From Hymenobacter sp. HSC-4F20 (lineage in GTDB: Bacteria; Bacteroidota; Bacteroidia; Cytophagales; Hymenobacteraceae): a stretch of DNA of 64,000 nucleotides. The stretch covers positions 1,364,001-1,428,000 of the forward strand of contig NZ_JAHZTD010000001.1 in the NCBI RefSeq assembly GCF_019599275.1, in the 5' to 3' direction. The notes below the pieces were generated by a model, which searched no databases, had not been told where the DNA came from, and worked only from the letters and a program-made list of their open reading frames with translations. Of this stretch, positions 8,638 to 17,603 are shown in pieces (position 1 is the stretch's first letter; the number at the start of each line of letters is the position of its first letter). The position numbers and the translations under genes were made by a program.

Positions 8638-11376
8638 TTACTGCGCCAGCCGGATGTCGGTGCGGCGCAGCTCCTGGCTGGCTACCCGGAAGAGGTGGTA
8701 GAGGCCGGTGGCGGGGTCATAGGTAAGGCCGACGCGGGGGACGCTGCTGTCGAAGGGCTGACCGCCGACAAGGCGGGCCCGGGCATCGTAGAGGTAGGTT
8801 TTGCCCGGGCCGGTTTCGGTGAGGGCGTACACCTGCCGCCCCGGCCCAAAGCTGAAGAACTGCACGGAACGCGGCGCCGACGTAATGAAGCGCTGGCTGA
8901 GCACCTGCTGGCCGGCGGCAGTAAAGAGCGCCAGCTGGCCGCCATCCTCGCGCACTACCACGTAGCTGCGCTGCTGCTGATCGGGCACCAGCCGGAACTG
9001 AGAAGTGCGGCTCCAGGTAGCCACGCGGCGGCGGGCCACTACGTCGCCGCTGAGGGTGAAGCTCACCAGCTCCCCGCGCTGGCTCACCGCCGTCAGGCGG
9101 CTGCGGCTAAATGAGGAGCCGGCTTCTACCAACACCCCGCCTCCCAGGCGTGCCCCAATACTGATTGGAAAGCCAGGGTAGGTGCCCCCAGCCTGGTCGA
9201 AGGCGTATACGTAGCCATTTTCCAGCAGCACCACTATCACGTCGCGCCCAGCTACCACCAAGTATTGGGGCGGGCCGGCCAACCGGAACTCCAGCTGCTT
9301 GGGCTGCCAGCCGGGGTAGGTACGGCCTTGGGTGTCATAGAGAAACAGGTTGCCGCTGGCCCCGGCTACCAGCAGGCGCGGGGCAGCGGCCCCACCGGGC
9401 GGCGACACACTCAGGGAGGTAGCTCGCACGGTGTCGGGTAGGTTCAGGGGGAAGTTAGGCTGGCTTTGGCCTTGGCTGTTGTAGAGGAAGAGCTGGCTGG
9501 GAGTAGTGAGCAGGACGCCTGCGCCACCGGGCAAATGGTAGGGAGGCTCCACCAGGGGGCCAGGCAGGGAATCAGACCACGCCACGACGTTGTCGGGCGT
9601 GACGTAGTGCAGCACTTGGGCCGTGTCCTGCACCAGCACGCCGGGCAGCTTGGTGCCGGTTACGAACACCAGCTCGGGGGAAGAGCTAAGGGGCAGCTTG
9701 AAATCCAGGACGCTGCCCGTACCACCGGCGTTTTGGGGGCGGGCCACGGCGGGCCCCACCACCGGATGGCGCAGCACAAACTGCGTGAAGTACTGGGCAC
9801 CGGCTTCCTGCTCATTGGCTGCTGGCACCCACTGCATGGCCACCTGGGGAAATCGTTTAAACAGGGTTTCGTTGCGCAGCAGCCCGGCCCGACGCTCTTC
9901 CTGCAAGCCCCGTAGCAGCAGATTCCAGCAGTTGCGAGTGTCCATCAGTACGCTCAGGCGGGCCAGGGGCTGCGTTTCCTGCAAAAAAGCTACCTGCGTG
10001 GGAGAACGGCTCCAGACTTCCCCGGCGGCCACATCCGTTAGCCACTGACGGAGGGTCGTGTCCTCGTCGCCGAAAGCAACGTAGTTGCCTACCTGCGCTA
10101 CTACAGGGTGCTCGAAGCCGCCAAATAAGGATCCGAGCAGTTGGCGTGGCAACTCGGCCACGCCGGTTTGGTAAAGCTGGTAGGGGCCTACCCGCCCGAA
10201 GGCGGGCGTAGTGCCCACCGCGCGCCGGAGCTGCCCCAGCAAGTTGCCCACCCGGGCGGGGTTGGGAGTGTAGGCCACGGCCAGCTTGCCGGGCCGCGAC
10301 CGGGCGGAGGCCGTAGCCAGGTAGCACAAGGCTACTTCCTGCCCCAGCTGTGCCGTTAGGCTATCCAGCAGGGGCTGCACGGTAGGGGCCAGCGAATCGG
10401 AAGCCGTATGCGGGGGCCTGGGGCCGCGCAGGGCCGCCGCGGGCCCCAGCCCCAGGTGCACGACCAGGGCAGTTCGCAGCGGCAGCACCTCGGCCATGCG
10501 CAGGCGCTGGGCAGGCTGGCCCACCAGACGGCGGTGCAAGGCGTCGCGGGCGGTTTCAGGGTTGGCAAACCCGTTGAATATCACCTTATTGCCCACCAGC
10601 TTCATCTGCGTCATTTCGTTGCGGGCCAGGCTGGCTACGGCGGCAATTTCTCCTCCCAGCTCCTGGCGAAAAAACACGCTCATGAGTTGGGGTAGGCGGC
10701 GCTGGTTGAGCAGCAGGGTGGCGTCTACATCGCGCAGGCGAAAGTAGTCGGTACTCTGAAACTCGGCGGCAACGGTAGGCGCATCCAGGTTTTCGATACG
10801 ACGGACCACGGCCTCTACCAGCGCGGAGCTGGCGCTAAGCAGCAGATGATTGCGGTAGTTCAGCAGGGTTACCCCCTCCCCGCCCCCCTGCGGCCGTACT
10901 TCGGTCAGCAGCTGGCCCAGGTACTCGCGGGTGCTGACCTGAAAGCGGGCGTCGCGGCCGAGGCCTTCTACCAGGCTGCGCACCTGCCGGTACTCGCGCA
11001 CGCTGCTGATGGGCACCTGAAACAGGATGTCGAAGCGCTCCGGGCCGGTTACATGCAGGGAAGTCAGTACCCGCTTGCGGCCCAGAAAACGCAACACCAC
11101 GTTGCGCCCTCCGGTCAAGCTGTCGGCCAGGGTCAGGTTGTCCTCCATCTGCTGGAAGTAGCGCACGGCCATTACGTTGTCCCAGAGCTGGGTTTCTTTG
11201 AGGTGGCGCACCAGCGTGGGATGGTCGCGGGTGGCGGCCACCAACACGGCATCATCAGGCACGAGGGCCCAGGGGTCCACGGGTACCCGCGCCACAGTAC
11301 GGCGGTAGTACACGTAGGAGCCCAGCGCCGTAAGCAGCAGCAGACCCGTTAAAAAAACCAGTACTCGTTGCGACAT
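8638..11376 (-). CDS. Membrane-anchored protein with DUF3352-like N-terminal part and propeller-like C-terminal part
   Basis: 912 residues. A single membrane anchor spans residues 4-25, so the bulk is exported. Residues 35-480 read like bacterial DUF3352 proteins (VDPWALVPDDAVLVAATRD, NLDAPTVAAEFQSTDYFRL). Residues 590-905 consist of about 40-residue beta-rich repeats such as LLVAGASGNLFLYDTQGRTY and VIVVLLENGYVYAFDQAGGT, like PQQ/WD-type beta-propeller blades. No catalytic motif is evident. CAAAAATA at 11404-11411 reads TATTTTTG on the coding strand, a plausible -7 box 28 bp upstream. Function unknown; a scaffold or ligand-binding role is an inference. Confidence 0.8.
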   Translation of the reverse strand: MSQRVLVFLTGLLLLTALGSYVYYRRTVARVPVDPWALVPDDAVLVAATRDHPTLVRHLKETQLWDNVMAVRYFQQMEDNLTLADSLTGGRNVVLRFLGRKRVLTSLHVTGPERFDILFQVPISSVREYRQVRSLVEGLGRDARFQVSTREYLGQLLTEVRPQGGGEGVTLLNYRNHLLLSASSALVEAVVRRIENLDAPTVAAEFQSTDYFRLRDVDATLLLNQRRLPQLMSVFFRQELGGEIAAVASLARNEMTQMKLVGNKVIFNGFANPETARDALHRRLVGQPAQRLRMAEVLPLRTALVVHLGLGPAAALRGPRPPHTASDSLAPTVQPLLDSLTAQLGQEVALCYLATASARSRPGKLAVAYTPNPARVGNLLGQLRRAVGTTPAFGRVGPYQLYQTGVAELPRQLLGSLFGGFEHPVVAQVGNYVAFGDEDTTLRQWLTDVAAGEVWSRSPTQVAFLQETQPLARLSVLMDTRNCWNLLLRGLQEERRAGLLRNETLFKRFPQVAMQWVPAANEQEAGAQYFTQFVLRHPVVGPAVARPQNAGGTGSVLDFKLPLSSSPELVFVTGTKLPGVLVQDTAQVLHYVTPDNVVAWSDSLPGPLVEPPYHLPGGAGVLLTTPSQLFLYNSQGQSQPNFPLNLPDTVRATSLSVSPPGGAAAPRLLVAGASGNLFLYDTQGRTYPGWQPKQLEFRLAGPPQYLVVAGRDVIVVLLENGYVYAFDQAGGTYPGFPISIGARLGGGVLVEAGSSFSRSRLTAVSQRGELVSFTLSGDVVARRRVATWSRTSQFRLVPDQQQRSYVVVREDGGQLALFTAAGQQVLSQRFITSAPRSVQFFSFGPGRQVYALTETGPGKTYLYDARARLVGGQPFDSSVPRVGLTYDPATGLYHLFRVASQELRRTDIRLAQ

Positions 11377-11403
11377 GCAGGAAACTCAGGGGCGGTGGGG
11401 CGG

Positions 11404-11411
11404 CAAAAATA
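11404..11411 (-). promoter_or_regulatory. Candidate Bacteroidota -7 box (TATTTTTG)
   Basis: Matches TAnnTTTG exactly, 28 bp before the start of the 912-residue protein gene. The -33 TTTG element is not visible at the usual distance. Confidence 0.4.
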
Positions 11412-11507
11412 GGGATTCGGCGGGCAGCAGCGGGCGGTGGCGGAGCGGAGCAGCGGTAAAAGGTTGCGGAGCTACCCTTTTCTGCAAGACCGGCAAAAGC
11501 AACCGGG

Positions 11508-12071
11508 CTATTTCCGCAGCTCTACTACTGGCACGGCCGGCGCGGTAAAGGCGCGCAGGCTGTCGGGCGTTGCCACGGAGTACGTTGCGTTCAGGCGCCC
11601 GTTGTAGTAGAACTGTAGCCGAGCCGGAAGTACCTGTCCGCACTCATCCCCGCCCCGAAACGTACTCTGGACAACGAGGGTCAGCGTGTCCGTATCCTGC
11701 CGGTTCAGGCGCACAAGCACATCGGTATAGGTTAGCCCGAGCCCGCTGCTGCCGGGCACCCTACTGCTGCCAGTGCCGGGCTGATGCCGGATAGGGCCAA
11801 ACTGCGTCTGGCGGCCAGTTCGTTGCGCGGCCACCGCTTTCAGGGCCAGGCTCCCGCCCGGCAAAACCTCGTAGAAGCGCACCGAATCCGCCAGAAAGCC
11901 AGTACCCGGCGCGAACAGGTCCTGCCCAGTCCGGTCTTCTACCAGCCGCACAGCATACTGCAGGGCTGCTGGCTCCGGCAGGTTGCAGCCCTGTTCGCCA
12001 CAACCAGCGCAGAGCAACATGCTCGCCAACGCCCCGTGCCTACGTATAGCTTTCTGCCCCATTGCGAACAT
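11508..12071 (-). CDS. Small secreted lipoprotein, unknown function
   Basis: About 184-187 residues; ATG codons at 12071 and 12062 are both possible. An N-terminal segment with RRHGALASMLLCAGC carries a lipobox-like LLCAGC, so the mature protein should be lipid-anchored. The rest is beta-rich with a few cysteines (CNLPEP, GGDECGQVL) and ends in VPVVELRK. It lies 131 bp downstream of nothing on its strand and upstream of the 912-residue protein gene, possibly sharing a transcript. I do not recognise a family. Confidence 0.65.
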   Translation of the reverse strand: MFAMGQKAIRRHGALASMLLCAGCGEQGCNLPEPAALQYAVRLVEDRTGQDLFAPGTGFLADSVRFYEVLPGGSLALKAVAAQRTGRQTQFGPIRHQPGTGSSRVPGSSGLGLTYTDVLVRLNRQDTDTLTLVVQSTFRGGDECGQVLPARLQFYYNGRLNATYSVATPDSLRAFTAPAVPVVELRK

Positions 12072-12185
12072 GATAACTCGAAAAGCCCTCTACGAGAACT
12101 GCGCCCAATAGTAGCAGCGAGTTTCGGTATATCTACCGCCCTAATCTTCTATCTTCCGGCCTGAAACACTTTCTACTCTCCCCCT

Positions 12186-13649
12186 ATGTCCGAAAAACAA
12201 GGCCATTTTCAGCGGGCCATTACGCTGTTTGATGCCGTCATGATTGTCACCGGCAGCATGATTGGCTCCGGTATTTTTATTGTCACGACGGGCATTGCCC
12301 GGCTGGTGGGCTCAGCGGGCTGGCTGCTGGTGGTGTGGCTGGTAACGGGCGTCATCACCCTGGCCGGGGCTGTGAGCTACGGCGAACTGTCTTCCATGTT
12401 CCCGAAGGTAGGGGGGCAGTACGTATACCTACGCGAAGCCTACAACAAGCTGGTGGCGTTTCTTTACGGCTGGACGCTGTTTCTGGTAATTCAGACCGGC
12501 GTTATTGCGGCCGTGGCCGTGGCCTTTGCCCGCTTCACCGGGGTGCTCCTCCCGTGGTTTTCGGAAAGCAATGTACTGGTGGCGGCGGGGTCTTTCAAGT
12601 TTACTACGGTGCAGCTGCTGGCCATTGCCCTGCTGGTGTTCCTCACGTTTATCAACTCGCGCGGGGTGCGCTCGGGCAAGCTCATTGCCAACGTGTTCGG
12701 GAGCACCAAGCTGGTGGCCCTGGCTTTGCTGATTCTGTGCGGCGTTACCTTCGGCATCAACAGTGAGGCGGTGAGCCAGAATTTCCAGAACCTGTGGCAG
12801 GCCATGAGCTTCAACGCCGCGGGCCAGGGTACGCCCCTCTCGGCCACGGCCCTGGTAACGGCCATTGGCCTAGCCATGACAGGCTCTTTGTTCAGCTCCG
12901 ACTCTTGGAACAACATTGGCTTCTCCGGCGACGAAATCGTGAAGCCTGAGCGTACCATTGTACTGAGCATGGCCCTGGGTACGGCCATCGTTACGGCGCT
13001 TTACCTGCTCATCAACGTGGTGTACCTGCTGGTGCTTCCGCTCCACGGCAACCCGAACGCCACCGATGTGCTGGGCCGCGGCATTATGTATGCCACCAAT
13101 GAGCGGGTAGGCACGGCCGCCGCCGAGAGCATTCTGGGCGCACCCGGCGCTTACGTTATGGCCGTGCTCATCATGATTAGCACCTTCAGCGCCGATAACA
13201 GCATCCTGATGTCGGGGGCGCGGGCGTATTACGCCATGGCCCGGGACGGGGTATTTTTTTCGGGATTGGGGCGCCTCAACAAAGCCGGCGTGCCCAGCGT
13301 GGCGCTGTGGGCGCAGTGCGCCTGGGCCTGCGGCTTGTGCCTCTCGGGCTCCTACGGCGAGTTGCTGAACTACGTCATGTTCTCCGTTATCCTGTTCTAC
13401 GTCATTACTATTATTGGAATTTTTGTACTGCGCCGCACCCGCCCCGAGGTGCCTCGTCCTTACCGGGCTTTCGGCTACCCGCTGGTGCCGCTGCTGTACG
13501 TGGTACTGGCCTCGGCCTTCTGCTTTATCCTGCTCACGGACCCCGAGAACTCCAAGTTCGCGCAGCGGGGGCTGCTGCTGGTAGCCCTGGGGGTGCCGGT
13601 GTACTTCCTCTTTCGTAAGCGCTTCGCCCCTAGTTCCGCTGATGAGTAG
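12186..13649 (+). CDS. APC-family amino acid permease
   Basis: 487 residues with about 12 membrane helices. TM1 carries the unwound-helix signature GSMIGSGIFIV (residues 23-33), which in APC-fold transporters binds the amino acid backbone, and the FPKVGGQYVYLREAYN stretch after TM2 is typical of LAT-like and serine/threonine exchanger-like members. FSSDSWNNIGFSGDEIVKPER in the middle is also conserved in this group. It stands alone, bounded by a strong terminator at 13669-13705. Substrate is an amino acid, not predictable further. Confidence 0.93.
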   Translation: MSEKQGHFQRAITLFDAVMIVTGSMIGSGIFIVTTGIARLVGSAGWLLVVWLVTGVITLAGAVSYGELSSMFPKVGGQYVYLREAYNKLVAFLYGWTLFLVIQTGVIAAVAVAFARFTGVLLPWFSESNVLVAAGSFKFTTVQLLAIALLVFLTFINSRGVRSGKLIANVFGSTKLVALALLILCGVTFGINSEAVSQNFQNLWQAMSFNAAGQGTPLSATALVTAIGLAMTGSLFSSDSWNNIGFSGDEIVKPERTIVLSMALGTAIVTALYLLINVVYLLVLPLHGNPNATDVLGRGIMYATNERVGTAAAESILGAPGAYVMAVLIMISTFSADNSILMSGARAYYAMARDGVFFSGLGRLNKAGVPSVALWAQCAWACGLCLSGSYGELLNYVMFSVILFYVITIIGIFVLRRTRPEVPRPYRAFGYPLVPLLYVVLASAFCFILLTDPENSKFAQRGLLLVALGVPVYFLFRKRFAPSSADE

Positions 13650-13668
13650 GTAGCCAGCCCCTTCCTAC

Positions 13669-13705
13669 AAAAAAGCCGCGCCGGATCCTCCGGCGCGGCT
13701 TTTTT
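13669..13705. terminator. Bidirectional intrinsic terminator
   Basis: A 17-bp perfect stem (13669-13685 with 13689-13705) around a 3-nt loop, A-run on one side and T-run on the other. It separates the convergent permease gene and the gene ending at 13729. Confidence 0.95.
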
Positions 13706-13728
13706 GTGGGGAGTAGCCCGCTTGTTCT

Positions 13729-14430
13729 CTAGCGGCGGCGGCGGCGCGGCGCGTCCTCGCGCGGCACCAGGGTCACGTTGTGCGTCTGGCCGTTGCGGGA
13801 GTGCAGTTCTTGGTCTTCGTAGCCACCGTAGCCATACACCAGCGTGTTGTCGCCGGCCGGCACTTCCAGGGTATAGTTGCCATTGGCATCGGTGCCGGTA
13901 GCCTTGTGTGAACCTTTCAGCAGCACAGTAGCCCCGGCGAGCGGCTGGCCCTCCTCGTCAAGGATGCGGCCCGACACGGTGACGGTAGCGGGAGCAGCTT
14001 CCGTAGCAGCCGGGGCGGCCGCTGGCACAGGCTCAATTGCCACGGGTTCAGCCGCTAGAGTTACGTCGGAAGCAGCTGTAGCAACTGCTTCCGGGCTAGC
14101 TGCCTCGGCCTTATCCTCGGTTTTGCTACCCGCCGCAGGAGTTTCCGCTTCGGGTTCAGCTTCGGCAGTAGCCTCAGCTACTTTGGTTTCTTCAGGTAGA
14201 CGGTGCCCCGTTACATTGGCTTCACCCAACTGCATACTAGGTGGCATAGCGCTAACGATGCGGCGAGTAGCCTGGGCCGGCAGCAGCACGTAGCCTAGCA
14301 CCACAACGGCTACCAGTATTCCTACGATAACCGCCAGGCGGCCATTGCCCGAGGAAAGCTCCTCGTCCTCCGGAAGCAGTTCTGGTGTTACTTCTTCGGG
14401 CTCAGTACGGGTAGTTGTTTTGGCATTCAT
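13729..14430 (-). CDS. Single-pass membrane protein with C-terminal carboxypeptidase-regulatory-like domain
   Basis: 233 residues. An acidic N-terminus, one membrane helix at about 31-51 (RLAVIVGILVAVVVLGYVLL), an Ala/Glu/Pro-rich linker of about 90 residues, then a beta-sandwich domain with GRILDEEGQPLAGATVLLKG, TGTDANGNYTLEVPAG and YGGYEDQEL, the pattern of CarboxypepD_reg-like/peptidase-associated domains found at the N-terminus of SusC proteins. It ends in five arginines. The linker could span part of the periplasm. No partner receptor is adjacent, and its role is unknown. Confidence 0.8.
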   Translation of the reverse strand: MNAKTTTRTEPEEVTPELLPEDEELSSGNGRLAVIVGILVAVVVLGYVLLPAQATRRIVSAMPPSMQLGEANVTGHRLPEETKVAEATAEAEPEAETPAAGSKTEDKAEAASPEAVATAASDVTLAAEPVAIEPVPAAAPAATEAAPATVTVSGRILDEEGQPLAGATVLLKGSHKATGTDANGNYTLEVPAGDNTLVYGYGGYEDQELHSRNGQTHNVTLVPREDAPRRRRR

Positions 14431-14645
14431 ACAATAACTAAGAGTGAGAGTTGAGCAGGAATCTTGCGAGTTGCCTGGGCCCGGAATAATGGCTGCTTAC
14501 TTAGCCAGCCTACTCATCCCAGTGAACCCTAAAGATAGAGGCAGGAAAGCCTGGCAACCTAATTTTCCTGTTGGCATAGTATCCACTATTTAGCTGAGTT
14601 TATTTTCGCTCCAGGGCCTGCTAGTTGCCATATTGGCAATAAAAA

Positions 14646-14681
14646 CGCCGGCCCGTACCAATTTTAGGAACGAGCCGGCGG
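14646..14681 (-). terminator. Intrinsic terminator of the gene ending at 14716
   Basis: A CGCCGGC/GCCGGCG stem (14646-14652 with 14674-14680) followed on the minus strand by TTTTTATTG. It lies 35 bp beyond the stop of the hydrophilic protein gene. Confidence 0.75.
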
Positions 14682-14715
14682 TAAGCCTTGTGGCAGTCAA
14701 CCCTGCTGCCAGTAC

Positions 14716-15120
14716 TTAGTCCTCTACGGGCTTAGAGGGCCCGCTGGTACCAGATTCGCCAAACTTCTGGTCCTGGGTGCGCAGCTGGTAATCCAGTTCA
14801 TAGCTACCCTCCGACTCGAAGCCGGGGCCTGCGGCGTGCTCTCCGGCGTCGTTGTGTTCATTGCCTCCTTGGGGCACGCCCTCGGCCCCGCCAATGTGCA
14901 GGTTTTCGAGCTGGTCCTTCTGGTCGGAGCGTTGGGTATAGCCGCCGGCCCCCTGGTTACGATAGGCCGTAGGGTCGTTGGCTTCCTTGCCGTTGCTCAT
15001 CATTTTTTTCCATTCCTTCTCCTTCTCCTGCTGCTCGCTGTACGGAGCGGCATGGGCGGTATCTTCGGAGAGGTTCTGGTTTTCATTATCGTTATCAACC
15101 TCGTTCTGGGGCGTTATCAT
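14716..15120 (-). CDS. Hydrophilic, probably disordered small protein
   Basis: 134 residues, rich in Asn, Gln, Glu, Asp and Gly with almost no hydrophobic core: NEVDNDNENQNLSED near the start and GGYTQRSDQKDQLENLHIGG in the middle. No signal peptide, membrane helix or known motif. Similar low-complexity hydrophilic proteins often serve in stress or desiccation tolerance, but nothing here proves that. It has its own terminator, which supports real expression. Confidence 0.65.
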   Translation of the reverse strand: MITPQNEVDNDNENQNLSEDTAHAAPYSEQQEKEKEWKKMMSNGKEANDPTAYRNQGAGGYTQRSDQKDQLENLHIGGAEGVPQGGNEHNDAGEHAAGPGFESEGSYELDYQLRTQDQKFGESGTSGPSKPVED

Positions 15121-15283
15121 CAGTGCAGTAGTTTAAGTGAAGATGGGTATGCTCTCTGTACGGATGCGACTAGCGCGGGTTAGGTTCAGGCGCGCGGCCG
15201 GCCGGCGCCACAACCAGTTTCGGGCCGCTGGCGTAGCTTTGCGCACCCTTGCTCTTGCGCTTGTTGCCCCGCTTCCCTGCTTA

Positions 15284-15335
15284 CGCCTGGATAGCATCGG
15301 TAGCGAGCCGACTTGCTCCCGATGCTATCCAGGCG
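15284..15335. repeat. Perfect 17-bp inverted repeat without T-run
   Basis: Arms 15284-15300 and 15319-15335 (CGCCTGGATAGCATCGG and its complement) are exact, with an 18-nt middle that can pair 4 bp further (GAGC/GCTC). There is no T-run on either side, so a simple terminator is unlikely. It sits between two divergent small genes. Confidence 0.75.
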
Positions 15336-15399
15336 TGCCCACGAGCCGCCGTGAAGTGCTTGCCGACAGCGCACACTGCTTTTTTCTTTCTTCTATTCT

Positions 15400-15630
15400 A
15401 TGGATTTCTCCAAACTCTACCGCCCCAGCGCCCTCAACAGCTTTCAGTACATTGCCGTGGTGGGCGCCATCATGAGCGGGGCTGCGCAGCTTATTATCCG
15501 CTGGTTAGGCCACACCCAGCCCGAGGGGTATAACTGGCTATACCTCTGCTGGCTGGGCTTGTACGTAGCTGGCTCCTTGCTCAATCTTTTCGGCAAGCCC
15601 CACGATCCGCACCATCATCATCACCACTAG
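15400..15630 (+). CDS. Small two-helix membrane protein with native C-terminal hexahistidine
   Basis: 76 residues. Two hydrophobic segments (about 16-36 and 45-63) separated by a short polar loop HTQPEGYN, then a tail GKPHDPHHHHHH ending at the stop codon. The polyhistidine tail is encoded by six CAT/CAC codons and is not followed by vector-like sequence. It may bind Ni2+, Zn2+ or Cu2+; this is inference. No homologous family is recognised. Confidence 0.7.
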   Translation: MDFSKLYRPSALNSFQYIAVVGAIMSGAAQLIIRWLGHTQPEGYNWLYLCWLGLYVAGSLLNLFGKPHDPHHHHHH

Positions 15631-15690
15631 GCATCCCCAGCCGCCTGGTTGGGGAGCAGCAACCGGCCTTACTGCACGCAACCGCCTTAT

Positions 15691-15993
15691 TTACTGCGGT
15701 AGGTTGTGCTGCTTAGGCAGTGGCACTACTCCGCCGTCTGATAAAGCCGGTGGCAATTTTGTACGCTTCATTTTCTGTCCTGCCGTGTCGGGCACCACAA
15801 TGCGCATCGTATGTGGTTGGGTGCGGAAGCTACCGGTTACCTTCCCCTCTCCTGCTCGAAGCGGCTTCGCCTGGAACAATCTGCTCGGAGGTTCCCCCGC
15901 CCCCGGGCGGCCGCTGGCATAGGGTACGGGCCTGGTTTGGGCAGCAGCGGCCAGAAAGGCACTGCACAGGATAGCTGGAAGTAAGGCGTTCAT
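15691..15993 (-). CDS. Short secreted protein, unknown
   Basis: 100 residues with a plausible signal peptide (MNALLPAILCSAFLAAAAQT, cleavage near AAA-Q). The mature part is basic and Pro-rich, with a VVPDTAGQKMKRTKLP stretch. No motif recognised. It converges with the hexahistidine protein gene 60 bp away. Codon positions look coding, but a short spurious frame cannot be excluded. Confidence 0.5.
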   Translation of the reverse strand: MNALLPAILCSAFLAAAAQTRPVPYASGRPGAGEPPSRLFQAKPLRAGEGKVTGSFRTQPHTMRIVVPDTAGQKMKRTKLPPALSDGGVVPLPKQHNLPQ

Positions 15994-16093
15994 ATAGTCA
16001 GGTAGTTAAGCAGTACCAAAATCAGATATCTATCCTAAACGAAAGGTTGCTTTATCACCCGGCAGCCTTCCTCTCCCGGCTGCGCGAAAGCTG

Positions 16094-17089
16094 CTACTTC
16101 ACAAACGCTAGCAGCGCCGTTAGAAACTGCGGGGTTGCCTCCAGGTGCGGAATGTGGCCAATGCCTTTCAGGGCTACCAGCTTGGAGCCTTTCATGTGGG
16201 CGGCGGTGCGCTGGCCCAACTCAGGATACTGGCCCAGTTGGGCAACCACGGCCGGGTCTTTGATCAATCCTTTTCCTACCACAGTGCGGTCGTCCTGGCC
16301 AATGATAAGCAGGGTAGGCACCTGCACGCGGCCAAACTCGTAGCTCACGGGCTGCTGATAGATCATGTCGAAAGTCAGGGCATTGGCGCGGGCCACTTTC
16401 GGGAAATCAGGGTGGCGGGTTTGGGCCACCACCGGCAGCAGCCATTCATCGTGCGCCTGGGGGTAGCCATGAGGGTAGTAGGTGGCGTGGTACTTACGAA
16501 TGCTTTCCTCAGTGCTTTTGCGCTCGGTAGCTTCGGCCTGCGCAATGGGTTGGAAGGGCACACCTAGACGATAATCTTCCAGTCCAATGGGGTTTTCCAG
16601 CACCAGCCGCTCCGTAACCTGCGGGTACATCAGGGCAAAGCGGGTAGCCAGCATCCCGCCCATACTGTGGCCCACTACTACTGCCTTCCGCACTCCCAGC
16701 GTATCAAGCAGGCGGCGGGTGTTCAGGGCTAGCTGGTGAAAAGAGTAGTGGATATCGGGCTTGTCCGACTTGCCGAACCCTACCTGATCGGGCACTACCA
16801 CCCGGAAGCCGGCACCGCTTAGAGCCTTGATAGTTTCCCGCCAGTAGGCCCCGAAAAAGTTTTTGCCGTGGAGCAGCACCACCGTGCGGCCGTTGGGCTG
16901 GCCTGTAGCAGCCACATCCATGTAGGCCATGCGCACACGCTGGCCCTCCAGAGTCAGGGGCAGGTAGCGCACCCGGTACGGGTACTCGTAGCCATCAAGG
17001 GTAGCATTCAGGCTGGTGGGGGGAGTAGGCTGGGCCATAGTGGCCGTGGCGGCAAGCACGAGCAGAAAGCAGGCAACAAAACGAAGCAT
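16094..17089 (-). CDS. Secreted alpha/beta hydrolase
   Basis: 331 residues with a signal peptide (cleavage near TMAQ, residue 20). The fold elements are clear: VVLLHGKNFFG (oxyanion hole), DQVGFGKSDKP, the nucleophile elbow GHSMGG, IIGQDDRTV with the acid, and GIGHIPHLEA with the catalytic His near the C-terminus. This pattern fits epoxide hydrolase/haloalkane dehalogenase/C-C hydrolase relatives acting on small esters or lipids in the periplasm. Exact substrate unknown. It is monocistronic. Confidence 0.93.
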   Translation of the reverse strand: MLRFVACFLLVLAATATMAQPTPPTSLNATLDGYEYPYRVRYLPLTLEGQRVRMAYMDVAATGQPNGRTVVLLHGKNFFGAYWRETIKALSGAGFRVVVPDQVGFGKSDKPDIHYSFHQLALNTRRLLDTLGVRKAVVVGHSMGGMLATRFALMYPQVTERLVLENPIGLEDYRLGVPFQPIAQAEATERKSTEESIRKYHATYYPHGYPQAHDEWLLPVVAQTRHPDFPKVARANALTFDMIYQQPVSYEFGRVQVPTLLIIGQDDRTVVGKGLIKDPAVVAQLGQYPELGQRTAAHMKGSKLVALKGIGHIPHLEATPQFLTALLAFVK

Positions 17090-17099
17090 GAGTTAGAAA

Positions 17100-17603
17100 A
17101 GGATGGTATTCTTCCTCCAACCAACTTCCCCTGCCTTGGGTTACGGCCGGCCCTGCCTTCTCCCCCGGAAGCAGCCTTCCCCGCGCTCCAGGATAGTGCC
17201 GCCCTACCCAAGGAAGCTGCCTTAGTACCCTGGGCCCGGTTGTCGGTGAAGGCGGGGCCTAACTGCACATCCAGACCCCGCCGGACCTGCGCAACTCCCA
17301 GGCCAGTGCGAGCAGCCCACTGCAGAAAGAAGGGCCGTTCTTTCTCTAGCAGTCCGCCGGGCCTATGCAGCACGGCCGCAGCCCGAGTGGCCAACCGCCT
17401 GGCGCTGCGCAGGTATCCTCGTTGCTCCCAATGAAATTGCGCACGTCTTCCAACCGGCACACCACGAGGCCGTCGGGCAGGCCGTACTCCGGGATTCGGA
17501 ATAGCTGAGCCCCTACCCCACCTAAAAAACGCGACGGGTCATGGTGGCTGGTGCGCCCTCCCAGCAGCCGCTTTTCCTGGCGGGCCCGCTCAAATACCAC
17601 CAA
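17100..17603 (-). pseudogene. Possible decayed coding region
   Basis: Two minus-strand frames overlap and look like consecutive parts of one coding sequence. The 5' part (from 17603) reads LLGGRTSHHDPSRFLGGVGAQLFRIPEYG and PDGLVVCRLEDVRNFIG, then switches near 17400 to a frame reading EKERPFFLQWAARTGLGVAQ and RRGLDVQLGPAFTDN. The second part has the alternating pattern of an outer membrane beta strand. A single frameshift would join them. No family recognised; the call rests on composition only. Confidence 0.3.

Noticed and set aside
15595..15630. Vector or tag contamination as source of the His6 tail
   Set aside because: The histidine codons are in a frame with native membrane segments, and the flanking DNA has the same composition as the rest with no linker or cloning sites recognised.
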